Of a DNA stretch of 64,000 nucleotides, positions 56,825 to 64,000 are shown piece by piece. The stretch spans positions 661,001 to 725,000 of the forward strand of contig NZ_CP047883.1 in assembly GCF_013305725.1 (NCBI RefSeq), given 5' to 3'. A program made the translations under genes and the position numbers. A model generated the notes under the pieces. The model was given only the letters and a program-made list of their open reading frames with translations, was not told where the DNA came from and ran no database searches. Source of the stretch: Streptococcus mitis (GTDB lineage Bacteria > Bacillota > Bacilli > Lactobacillales > Streptococcaceae). How positions within the stretch are numbered: position 1 is the first letter of the stretch; each line of letters opens with the position of its first letter.

Positions 56825-59443
56825 ATGAAACAACTATCTAGTGCACAAGTACGCCAAATGTGGCTTGATTTCTGGGCGACCAAAGGTCACTCAGTAGAAC
56901 CATCAGTGAGTTTGGTTCCTGTAAATGACCCAACTCTTTTGTGGATCAACTCTGGGGTAGCAACGCTTAAGAAATACTTTGATGGGACTATTATCCCAGA
57001 AAATCCACGTATTACCAATGCCCAAAAGGCCATCCGTACCAACGACATCGAAAACGTAGGGAAGACTGCACGTCACCATACCATGTTTGAAATGTTGGGG
57101 AACTTCTCTATCGGTGATTACTTCCGTGACGAAGCCATCACTTGGGCTTATGAGCTTTTGACAAGCCCAGAATGGTTTGACTTCCCAGCTGAGAAACTTT
57201 ACATGACCTACTATCCAGATGATAAAGATTCATACAACCGCTGGATTGAAGTGGGAGTGGATCCAAGTCACTTGATTCCAATCGAGGACAACTTTTGGGA
57301 AATCGGTGCGGGACCTTCTGGACCGGACACAGAGATTTTCTTTGACCGTGGAGAAGCTTTTGACCCAGAAAATATCGGTCTTCGCCTTCTTGCAGAAGAT
57401 ATCGAAAACGACCGTTATATCGAAATCTGGAACATCGTTTTGTCACAATTTAACGCAGACCCTTCCGTTCCTCGTAGCGAATACAAGGAATTGCCACACA
57501 AGAATATTGATACGGGCGCTGGTTTGGAGCGTTTGGTGGCCGTTATCCAAGGGGCTAAGACCAACTTTGAAACGGACCTCTTCATGCCGATCATCCGTGA
57601 AGTGGAGAAATTGTCTGGTAAGGTTTATGACCAAGATGGCGATAACATGAGCTTTAAGGTTATCGCTGACCACATCCGTTCACTTTCATTTGCTATCGGT
57701 GATGGTGCCCTTCCAGGAAATGAAGGTCGTGGTTATGTCCTTCGTCGTTTGCTCCGTCGTGCTTCTATGCATGGTCAAAAATTGGGTATCAACGAGCCTT
57801 TCCTTTACAAACTAGTTCCAACCGTTGGAAAAATCATGGAAAGCTACTACCCAGAAGTGCTTGAAAAACGTGACTTTATCGAAAAAATCGTTAAGAGCGA
57901 AGAAGAATCATTTGCCCGTACCCTTCACTCAGGTCAACACTTTGCCCAAGGCATTGTAGCTGACTTGAAAGAAAAAGGTCAATCTGTCATTGCTGGTTCA
58001 GATGTATTTAAACTTTACGACACTTATGGATTCCCAGTTGAATTGACTGAAGAAATCGCTGAAGAAGCTGGGATGACTGTAGACCGTGAAGGATTTGAAG
58101 CAGCCATGAAAGAACAGCAAGAACGCGCGCGTGCCTCAGCTGTCAAGGGTGGCTCAATGGGGATGCAAAATGAAACCCTTCAAAACATCACTGTAGAAAG
58201 TGTCTTCAACTACAATGCTAGCCAATTGCCTTCTAAGTTGGTGGCTATCGTAGCGGATAATGCAGAAGTAGAAGCTGTAGCAGAAGGAATTGCCTCTCTT
58301 ATCTTTGCAGAAACACCATTCTACGCTGAAATGGGTGGACAGGTCGCTGACCACGGACAAATCTTGGATGAGTCAGGTAAGGTCGTGGCTACTGTGACCA
58401 ATGTTCAAAAAGCACCAAACGGACAAGCACTTCACACGGTTGAAGTTCTTGCACCTCTTGCCTTGAACCAAGAATATACCTTGGCAATTGATACAAATCG
58501 TCGTCACCGTGTTATGAAAAACCACACTGCGACTCACTTGCTTCACGCTGCCCTTCATAATATCCTTGGAAACCATGCAACACAAGCAGGATCTCTTAAC
58601 GAAGTCGAATTCCTTCGCTTTGACTTTACTCATTTCCAAGCTGTGACTGCTGAAGAATTGCGTGCCATTGAACAGCAAGTCAACGAGAAAATCTGGGAAG
58701 CTCTTGAAGTTAAGACAGTTGAAACGGATATTGATACTGCTAAAGAAATGGGAGCTATGGCTCTCTTTGGTGAGAAATACGGCAAGGAAGTTCGTGTTGT
58801 TACTATCGGTGACTACTCTATCGAGCTTTGTGGTGGTACCCACGTTGGCAACACTTCTGAGATTGGACTCTTCAAGATTGTCAAAGAAGAAGGTATCGGA
58901 TCAGGAACTCGCCGTATTTTAGCAGTGACTGGTAAGGAAGCTTTTGAAGCCTACCGCGAACAAGAAGATGCTCTTAAAGCTGTCGCAGCAACCTTGAAAG
59001 CACCTCAAGTCAAGGAAGTACCTCACAAGGTGGAAGGACTCCAAGAACAACTTCGTCAACTTCAAAAAGAAAATGCTGAGTTGAAAGAAAAAGCCGCAGC
59101 AGCTGCCGCAGGTGATATCTTCAAGGATGTTAAGGAAGTCAACGGTCACCGTTACATTGCTAGTCAAGTGTCTGTATCAGATGCAGGTGCCCTTCGTACC
59201 TTTGCAGATAACTGGAAACAAAAAGACTACTCTGATGTGCTTGTCCTAGTTGCAGCTATTGGTGACAAGGTCAATGTCCTTGTCGCAAGCAAGACAAAAG
59301 ACCTTCATGCAGGAAACCTTGTCAAAGAATTGGCACCAATCGTCGATGGACGTGGTGGTGGTAAACCAGACATGGCCATGGCAGGAGGAAGCAACCAAGC
59401 TAAGATCCAAGAATTGTTGGATGCCGTAGCAGGTAAATTGTAA
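56825..59443 (+). CDS. alaS: alanyl-tRNA synthetase
   Basis: 872 residues. The class II catalytic core is at the N-terminus ([19 protein letters not shown]), followed by the tRNA-recognition region. The editing domain has [11 protein letters not shown] and the zinc-site ELCGGTHV. The C-terminal C-Ala domain ends in [19 protein letters not shown] glycine motifs (here [14 protein letters not shown]). It charges tRNA-Ala. It is second in a T-box-controlled operon. Full length for the family. Confidence 0.97.
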   Translation: MKQLSSAQVRQMWLDFWATKGHSVEPSVSLVPVNDPTLLWINSGVATLKKYFDGTIIPENPRITNAQKAIRTNDIENVGKTARHHTMFEMLGNFSIGDYFRDEAITWAYELLTSPEWFDFPAEKLYMTYYPDDKDSYNRWIEVGVDPSHLIPIEDNFWEIGAGPSGPDTEIFFDRGEAFDPENIGLRLLAEDIENDRYIEIWNIVLSQFNADPSVPRSEYKELPHKNIDTGAGLERLVAVIQGAKTNFETDLFMPIIREVEKLSGKVYDQDGDNMSFKVIADHIRSLSFAIGDGALPGNEGRGYVLRRLLRRASMHGQKLGINEPFLYKLVPTVGKIMESYYPEVLEKRDFIEKIVKSEEESFARTLHSGQHFAQGIVADLKEKGQSVIAGSDVFKLYDTYGFPVELTEEIAEEAGMTVDREGFEAAMKEQQERARASAVKGGSMGMQNETLQNITVESVFNYNASQLPSKLVAIVADNAEVEAVAEGIASLIFAETPFYAEMGGQVADHGQILDESGKVVATVTNVQKAPNGQALHTVEVLAPLALNQEYTLAIDTNRRHRVMKNHTATHLLHAALHNILGNHATQAGSLNEVEFLRFDFTHFQAVTAEELRAIEQQVNEKIWEALEVKTVETDIDTAKEMGAMALFGEKYGKEVRVVTIGDYSIELCGGTHVGNTSEIGLFKIVKEEGIGSGTRRILAVTGKEAFEAYREQEDALKAVAATLKAPQVKEVPHKVEGLQEQLRQLQKENAELKEKAAAAAAGDIFKDVKEVNGHRYIASQVSVSDAGALRTFADNWKQKDYSDVLVLVAAIGDKVNVLVASKTKDLHAGNLVKELAPIVDGRGGGKPDMAMAGGSNQAKIQELLDAVAGKL

Positions 59444-59451
59444 GAAAACAA

Positions 59452-59482
59452 AGATCTATCCATTAGGGTAGGTTTTTTTTGT
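59452..59482 (+). terminator. terminator after alaS
   Basis: CTATCC pairs with GGGTAG around ATTA, followed by GTTTTTTTT. Confidence 0.7.
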
Positions 59483-59485
59483 GAA

Positions 59486-59522
59486 TACAAAAAAGCCAAA
59501 TCCGATTGAACCTGGCTTGATA
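59486..59522 (-). terminator. terminator after the alpha-amylase gene
   Basis: Read on the minus strand, AAGCCAGGTT pairs with GGATTTGGCTT-like sequence, followed by TTTTTT. It lies next to the converging alaS terminator. Confidence 0.65.
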
Positions 59523-59533
59523 ATCATTGGCAA

Positions 59534-60988
59534 TTAGATTGTATTGGCTGCCCAGACACTTACCGAAGCAGTTGAGACTGGAAATTGTCCATAACCTTCC
59601 TCATCAATTGTAACTTGACCTAGGTGGTTTTCAAGTAAATCTACAAAGGTTTGGTTAGCCCATTCTTGGCCGACAAACATTGATTTGCTGTTTTCTTGGT
59701 CATTTGAAATCAAGACTGCGATTGGGGATTGATTTTCAGCACTTGAGCGTACCCAACCAATACAGTTAGGATCATCAAAGTAGTCATTTTGTTCTCCATA
59801 AGCCAAATCTTTTCGGATAGCTAGGAGGCGGTCAAGGACTTCTTTGAAATCTTGCTGAGCATACTGCCCTGAAATACCATAGTAGTCTCCGTAAAAGACA
59901 CATGGAAGGCCGTCTTGGCGTAATAGAATGAGGGCATAGGCTGCTGGTTTGAACCATTCTTCAACAGTAGACTCAAGAGCCTGACCACGTTGGGTATCGT
60001 GGTTGTCGACAAAGGTTACAGCCTTGTAAGGTTTGTCGACAACCAAGCTATCTGTGAAAATACCACGAAGGTCATAGTTTGCGCCAGCTTGACTGGCTTC
60101 AAAGAGATTCTGGTGGAGACGAACATCAACAAGGTCGAATCGTTCTTCCGTTTTTTCAAGATAGTCCAGATTGGCTTCCTTGTCAGGATTCCAGAATTCA
60201 CCAAAAACATAGAAATCCTCACCGTATTTTTCCTTCATATCACGGATAAAATTGCTCATGAAGAAAGAGTCAATGTGTTTAACGGCATCCAAGCGGAAAC
60301 CAGCTACACCAGTCGTTTCCATGAACCAGTCAGCCCAGTCATAGATATTTTGGATGACTTCAGGATGTTTAAAGTCTAGGTCGGCATACATGAGGTAGTC
60401 ATAGTTACCGTTTTCATTATCGACCAATTCCTCATTTGCCCAACCCTTGTTGTCTCCTTGAATCAGATAAATCCCAGACTTGCGACGTTTGGCATCATAG
60501 TCTGTACCGGTGAAGTGGTACCAGTGCCAGTGGAAGTCATTGTAGGTATCTTGGCGACCATCGAAGGTAAAGCTAGTCCAGCCATTGATGGTGAAGGGTT
60601 CCCCAAGTTCAACTGTACGGTCTACAGGATCTACTTCAATAACCTGAAAGGCTTCCATGTGATCAGCAGCAGCCTTGTGATTGAGCACCACATCGGCCAT
60701 AGGTTGAATTCCCTGTTCTTTTAGAGCTTGAATGGCTTGAAGATAGTCTTCTTTAAAACCATACTTGGTGCGGACAGTACCTTTTTGATTAAACTCTCCT
60801 AAGTCGAATAAGTCATAGACCCCATAGCCGACATCTTTTTCATTGGTAGCCTTGAAGGCTGGTGGCATCCAGACATGGCTGATACCGAGATCAGCTAGGT
60901 GTGGAGCATCTTCAGCCAGACGCGTCCAGTGCTGGCCGTCATGGGGCAGATACCATTCAAAGTATTGCATGAGTGTTTGATTTTGCAT
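59534..60988 (-). CDS. intracellular alpha-amylase (GH13)
   Basis: 484 residues on the minus strand, with no signal peptide, so cytoplasmic. Glycoside hydrolase 13 regions: DVVLNHKAAADH (I), GFRLDAVKHID with the nucleophile Asp (II), FGEFWNPD with the acid Glu (III) and FVDNHDTQRG with the third Asp (IV). The size and WMPPAFKATNEKDVGYGVYDL fit the bacterial liquefying/intracellular subgroup. It degrades maltodextrins or internal glycogen. The promoter on the minus strand is TTGAGC-17-TAGAAT, and its -35 is covered by a MalR-like palindrome. Confidence 0.93.
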   Translation of the reverse strand: MQNQTLMQYFEWYLPHDGQHWTRLAEDAPHLADLGISHVWMPPAFKATNEKDVGYGVYDLFDLGEFNQKGTVRTKYGFKEDYLQAIQALKEQGIQPMADVVLNHKAAADHMEAFQVIEVDPVDRTVELGEPFTINGWTSFTFDGRQDTYNDFHWHWYHFTGTDYDAKRRKSGIYLIQGDNKGWANEELVDNENGNYDYLMYADLDFKHPEVIQNIYDWADWFMETTGVAGFRLDAVKHIDSFFMSNFIRDMKEKYGEDFYVFGEFWNPDKEANLDYLEKTEERFDLVDVRLHQNLFEASQAGANYDLRGIFTDSLVVDKPYKAVTFVDNHDTQRGQALESTVEEWFKPAAYALILLRQDGLPCVFYGDYYGISGQYAQQDFKEVLDRLLAIRKDLAYGEQNDYFDDPNCIGWVRSSAENQSPIAVLISNDQENSKSMFVGQEWANQTFVDLLENHLGQVTIDEEGYGQFPVSTASVSVWAANTI

Positions 60989-61043
60989 GATGTTTCCTCT
61001 TACTTGTCAATCTTGTTCTTTATTCTATCATAAAGTATCGGTT

Positions 61044-61060
61044 AGCTCAAACGTTTGCGT
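61044..61060 (-). promoter_or_regulatory. MalR-type operator over the amylase -35
   Basis: CAAACGTTTG (61048-61057) is a perfect palindrome, and one side extends to GCGT as in the MalR sites I recall from pneumococcal maltose promoters (GCAAACGTTTGC). The amylase -35 (plus-strand 61045-61050) lies inside, so a LacI-type repressor would block the promoter. Confidence 0.55.
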
Positions 61061-61100
61061 AAAACTGAATAATAAGTTTTTGACTATTTTATATAAAATG

Positions 61101-61128
61101 TTGATTTTTAAAATGAAAGCGCTATAAT
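61101..61128 (+). promoter_or_regulatory. promoter of the terminal ABC operon with cre-like box
   Basis: TTGATT (61101-61106), 16 bases, TATAAT (61123-61128). The spacer contains ATGAAAGCGCT (61113-61123), a cre core with an imperfect second half. Confidence 0.55.
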
Positions 61129-61165
61129 TATAGTAAATTACATAGATAAAGAGAGGAGATTTCTC

Positions 61166-61915
61166 ATGATTGAATTTCAAAATGTTAGTAAGTTGTATGG
61201 TGATAAAGAGGCCTTGAGCAATCTCAATCTGCAGATTGAAAATGGAGAGATTATGGGCTTGATTGGCCATAATGGGGCTGGAAAATCGACCACTATAAAA
61301 TCCTTAGTCAGTATCATTTCACCCAGCAGTGGTCGTATTTTGGTAGACGGTCAGGATTTATCGGAAAATCGTTTAGCTATTAAACGAAAAATTGGCTACG
61401 TAGCAGACTCGCCTGACTTATTTTTACGCTTAACAGCCAATGAATTTTGGGAATTAATCGCCTCCTCTTATGATCTGACTAGCTCTGACTTGGAGGCTAG
61501 TCTAGCTAGGCTATTGAAAATTTTTGATTTTGCTGAAAATCGCTATCAGGTCATTGAAACTTTTTCTCACGGAATGCGTCAGAAAGTCTTTGTCATAGGG
61601 GCACTCTTGTCTGATCCTGATATTTGGGTCTTGGACGAACCCTTGACTGGTTTGGATCCCCAGGCTGCCTTTGATTTGAAGCAGATGATGAAGGAACATG
61701 CACAAAAAGGCAAGACGGTCTTGTTTTCAACCCATGTTCTAGAGGTGGCCGAGCAAGTCTGTGATCGGATTGCCATTTTGAAAAAGGGGCATTTGATTTA
61801 TTGTGGTAGCGTGGAGGACTTGAGAAAAGACCACCCAGACCAGTCTTTGGAAAGTATCTACCTTAGCCTTGCTGGTAGAAAAGAGGAGGTTTCAGATGCG
61901 TCTCAAGGTCATTAA
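61166..61915 (+). CDS. ABC exporter ATP-binding protein
   Basis: 249 residues. Walker A GHNGAGKSTTIK, signature FSHGMRQKVFVIGAL (the usual LSGGQ is FSHGM), Walker B DIWVLDEPLTGLD and switch His in FSTHVLEVA. It belongs to the EcsA/CcmA-like group of export ATPases. The substrate is unknown. It overlaps the permease gene by 20 bases. The promoter carries a cre-like box. Confidence 0.9.
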   Translation: MIEFQNVSKLYGDKEALSNLNLQIENGEIMGLIGHNGAGKSTTIKSLVSIISPSSGRILVDGQDLSENRLAIKRKIGYVADSPDLFLRLTANEFWELIASSYDLTSSDLEASLARLLKIFDFAENRYQVIETFSHGMRQKVFVIGALLSDPDIWVLDEPLTGLDPQAAFDLKQMMKEHAQKGKTVLFSTHVLEVAEQVCDRIAILKKGHLIYCGSVEDLRKDHPDQSLESIYLSLAGRKEEVSDASQGH

Positions 61916-63530
61916 AAAATTAGTGGATATCAATATTCTCTATTCATCTCAAGAAGCTAATCTGGCTAACCTACGAAAGAAGCAAGCTAAAAATCCTGGA
62001 AAAAAAGTAAATGTTTCCGCTAGAGTCCTAAGTTCTTACATTTTTTCTAGTCTCTTGATGCTTTTCATGTTTATAAATATAGCCTTTCGTTTTCCTTTTG
62101 AGGAAATGCCAAGTTTTTTTAGTAGCATGGTTGCTATTTTACTGGTGCTTGCCTTTTCAACTTCTTTCACTGCATTTTACAATGTCTTTTATGAGAGTAA
62201 GGATTTGGTATCGTATAGACCCTATGCCTTTAAAGAATCAGAGATTATAATCGCTAAAGGACTGTCTGTCCTCTTGCCAGCTCTGCCTGGAATTGTACCA
62301 ATCCTAGCTTATTTTCTAGTCCTCTACATTAGGCTAGCTCCTTCTCTGTGGCTGGGCTTGCCTTTGATGCTGCTGTCCTTGGCCCTATTAATTGTCTCTG
62401 TTAGTTTAGTGATGGTAGTGGCAGTACATTTCTTGGCTCAGACTAGGGTCTTCAGAAAGTATCAGTCTATTTTTGCGAATGTGATGATTGGGATAGGAGT
62501 TCTCATACCTTTAATATTTGTCTTCTTTCTACAGTCGACTTCTGGAGTTATAGTTGACAGAGTTAGAGACATTCCACCTCTTCTTTATCCTATTCATCTC
62601 TTTTACAAAATAGCAGTGGAGCCTTTTTCGACAGAAGCCATCTTGGGTTTGCTCGCTTGGATAGGACTAACTCTCTTCCTGCTTTATCTGACCAAAAAGA
62701 AGGTTTTGCCTCGTTTTTATGATGTGATCCTACTTAATAGTGAGGAGAAGGTCAAAAAAGAACGTCGCAGCAAGGAGAGGATTTCAACTACTAAAAAGGG
62801 ATTTTTCCGCATGGTTTTGCGCTACAACCTCTCCCTCTTGGGACAGGGAACCGGCGTGGTTACAGTGCTTTTTACAAGTGCTTTCCTTCCTTATCTCATG
62901 ATGATTGGTCTGATTTCCAAAATCCGAGATTCTCAGATAGTTCCAGACATTCATCCTCCATACTGGTTACCCTTGTTTTTTATAGCTCTCTTTATAGCAG
63001 TTGTCAATAACAATATCACCAGCCTGCATTCAATTGCCTTGTCTTTAGAGAGGGAAAATGTTGATTTTCTGAAGAGTTTACCCTTTGACTTTGCTCGTTA
63101 TGTGAAAGTGAAATTTTGGATTATCTTTGCTGTCCAGTCCTTTTTACCAATTCTGACTTTACTTGGTCTTTCTCTATATTTAGGTTTGCCCATCCTTTCG
63201 ATGATTTACCTTCTTGTGGCATGGTTCCTTGCCAGTGTCATCCTTTCTTGCCACCATTACCTTAAGGACGTGAAAAATTTGTCAACCAATTGGAGTAACA
63301 TTACGGACCTGGTGAACCGTTCAAATCGTATAGTAGCAATAGTTTTACTCTTAATTTATAGTGTTATCTTAATGATTTTAGTCATAGCAAGTTTGTTCTT
63401 GGTTCAGTCTCTCGCCCCTGTCCTTGCCATCAGCTTGGGAGTAGGAGCTCTTATCCTCTTACTTGGTCTTACTATTTTTGTCTATCATTACTACCTGTCA
63501 CGCATATTGGCAGAAATAGAAAAAAGATGA
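61896..63530 (+). CDS. ABC exporter permease
   Basis: 544 residues from the ATG at 61896 after AGAGGAGG. There are about 12 membrane helices in two groups, split by a charged stretch (EEKVKKERRSKERISTTKKG) near residue 300. It resembles large two-module permeases that pair with EcsA-type ATPases. The cargo cannot be told; candidates are peptides or lipids. It ends the operon; no terminator is clear. Confidence 0.8.
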   Translation: MRLKVIKKLVDINILYSSQEANLANLRKKQAKNPGKKVNVSARVLSSYIFSSLLMLFMFINIAFRFPFEEMPSFFSSMVAILLVLAFSTSFTAFYNVFYESKDLVSYRPYAFKESEIIIAKGLSVLLPALPGIVPILAYFLVLYIRLAPSLWLGLPLMLLSLALLIVSVSLVMVVAVHFLAQTRVFRKYQSIFANVMIGIGVLIPLIFVFFLQSTSGVIVDRVRDIPPLLYPIHLFYKIAVEPFSTEAILGLLAWIGLTLFLLYLTKKKVLPRFYDVILLNSEEKVKKERRSKERISTTKKGFFRMVLRYNLSLLGQGTGVVTVLFTSAFLPYLMMIGLISKIRDSQIVPDIHPPYWLPLFFIALFIAVVNNNITSLHSIALSLERENVDFLKSLPFDFARYVKVKFWIIFAVQSFLPILTLLGLSLYLGLPILSMIYLLVAWFLASVILSCHHYLKDVKNLSTNWSNITDLVNRSNRIVAIVLLLIYSVILMILVIASLFLVQSLAPVLAISLGVGALILLLGLTIFVYHYYLSRILAEIEKR

Positions 63531-63643
63531 GATAGTTGGTCGCTTGATTGATAAATTCAATTCGACAAACGCTTTTATAGTTTGTTAGAATGTAGTTGTA
63601 AATTATTAAGATTGGTAATCAAAAATATATAGGGAGGAACGTT

Positions 63644-63862
63644 TTGAATAAGAAATATAATATAGTTCTATTATTGTTGTTTATAGTTTATTTATTTGGA
63701 TATTTTTCAATTTCAAAAACGTTAATTCCTATAATGTGTGTGATCCAAGTATTTTTGATAGAACATATATTTAGAATTCGAAATAGAATTATTCAAATAG
63801 GTGAAATTATAATAATTGTTGCTTCTATAATATTATTTATTGATAGTATATTGAGTTTGTAA
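63644..63862 (+). CDS. small two-helix membrane protein of unknown function
   Basis: 72 residues from a TTG start at 63644 preceded by GGGAGG. Two or three hydrophobic helices fill the protein (VLLLLFIVYLFGYFSI and IGEIIIIVASIILFIDSILSL), with a short HIFRIRNRII link. The composition is very AT-rich and Ile-rich. I recognise no family. It may be a bacteriocin-immunity-like or simple membrane protein. The gap before it (63531-63643) holds possible promoter bases only. Confidence 0.5.
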   Translation: MNKKYNIVLLLLFIVYLFGYFSISKTLIPIMCVIQVFLIEHIFRIRNRIIQIGEIIIIVASIILFIDSILSL

Positions 63863-63921
63863 CAAAAGGCTTCTCTATAAAATCAAATTTTCCAGATACC
63901 TGCTGAAGTCGATTTATATCC

Positions 63922-64000
63922 TCATATTTCTTCTACTATCTTCGTCACTAAATTTGACAGACATATTGCAGGTACAGCCTCTCTAGCTACAATCTCAAAG
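63922..64000 (-). CDS. possible 3' end of a minus-strand gene (partial)
   Basis: From the right edge a minus-strand frame is open for 25 codons (ends LSNLVTKIVEEI) and stops at TGA, plus-strand 63922-63924. It is too short to identify and the open frame could be chance. Confidence 0.25.
   Translation of the reverse strand, partial: FEIVAREAVPAICLSNLVTKIVEEI

Noticed and set aside
63870..64000. Degenerate insertion sequence at the right edge
   Set aside because: No inverted repeat or transposase-like frame could be recognised; only a short open minus-strand end is seen.

Overview
The window is Firmicutes DNA of low-to-moderate GC and almost certainly belongs to the Streptococcus mitis group (S. 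mitis, S. pneumoniae, S. pseudopneumoniae). The evidence is choline-binding surface proteins, a YSIRK/LPxTG beta-galactosidase whose catalytic glutamates fall at residues 564 and 645 as I remember for pneumococcal BgaA, two BOX repeats of pneumococcal type, many extended -10 promoters, and the order murB-potABCD and pstSCAB-B-phoU. I assign the group, not the species. No rRNA, tRNA, CRISPR array or complete insertion sequence was seen.

Layout: 1-3.8 kb holds the end of a folate-pathway (pAB) enzyme, an alpha/beta hydrolase and two choline-binding surface proteins. The second of these joins a long Lys-Pro-Ala-Pro stalk to choline-binding repeats and two Ltp-type phage-exclusion-like modules. 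3.9-10.6 kb is housekeeping (glucokinase, thyA, DUF3042, miaA-hflX-unknown-rnz-SDR). 10.8-18.6 kb is one giant bgaA gene with a cre site in its leader. 18.7-35.3 kb is core genes: radical SAM/methylase/antiporter, queA, nagB, rpsU, hprK-lgt, hemW-thioesterase-HAD, an Spx regulator, an inositol-monophosphatase-type enzyme and an RsmF-type methylase. 35.5-41.4 kb is the phosphate uptake operon plus an orphan amino-acid binding lipoprotein. 41.4-44.5 kb holds a MocR-type regulator, acetolactate decarboxylase behind a BOX element, and a YhfC protein. 44.6-49.5 kb is murB-potABCD with a structured leader before potA. 55.6-63.9 kb returns to core genes: a T-box-controlled LOR gene and alaS, an intracellular alpha-amylase with a MalR-like operator, and an ABC exporter.

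The outstanding accessory locus is 49.5-55.6 kb. It is a three-gene, ATGA-coupled operon of an MmeI/YeeA-like N6-adenine DNA methyltransferase without a visible nuclease motif, an SF2 helicase and a T5orf172 GIY-YIG nuclease. Upstream are an extended -10 promoter, a 43-codon leader ORF containing an (AT)10 microsatellite, and a terminator-like hairpin inside that ORF. At the present repeat number the leader reads through the hairpin and ends on the methyltransferase start. Gain or loss of one AT unit creates a TAA directly after the tract. This looks like a phase-variable, leader-controlled restriction or defence system.

Carbon control is a theme. Perfect matches to the CcpA cre consensus lie at the start of the Excalibur choline-binding protein gene and of bgaA. 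Weaker ones lie at gki, nagB and the terminal ABC operon. A palindromic MalR-type operator covers the -35 of the alpha-amylase gene.
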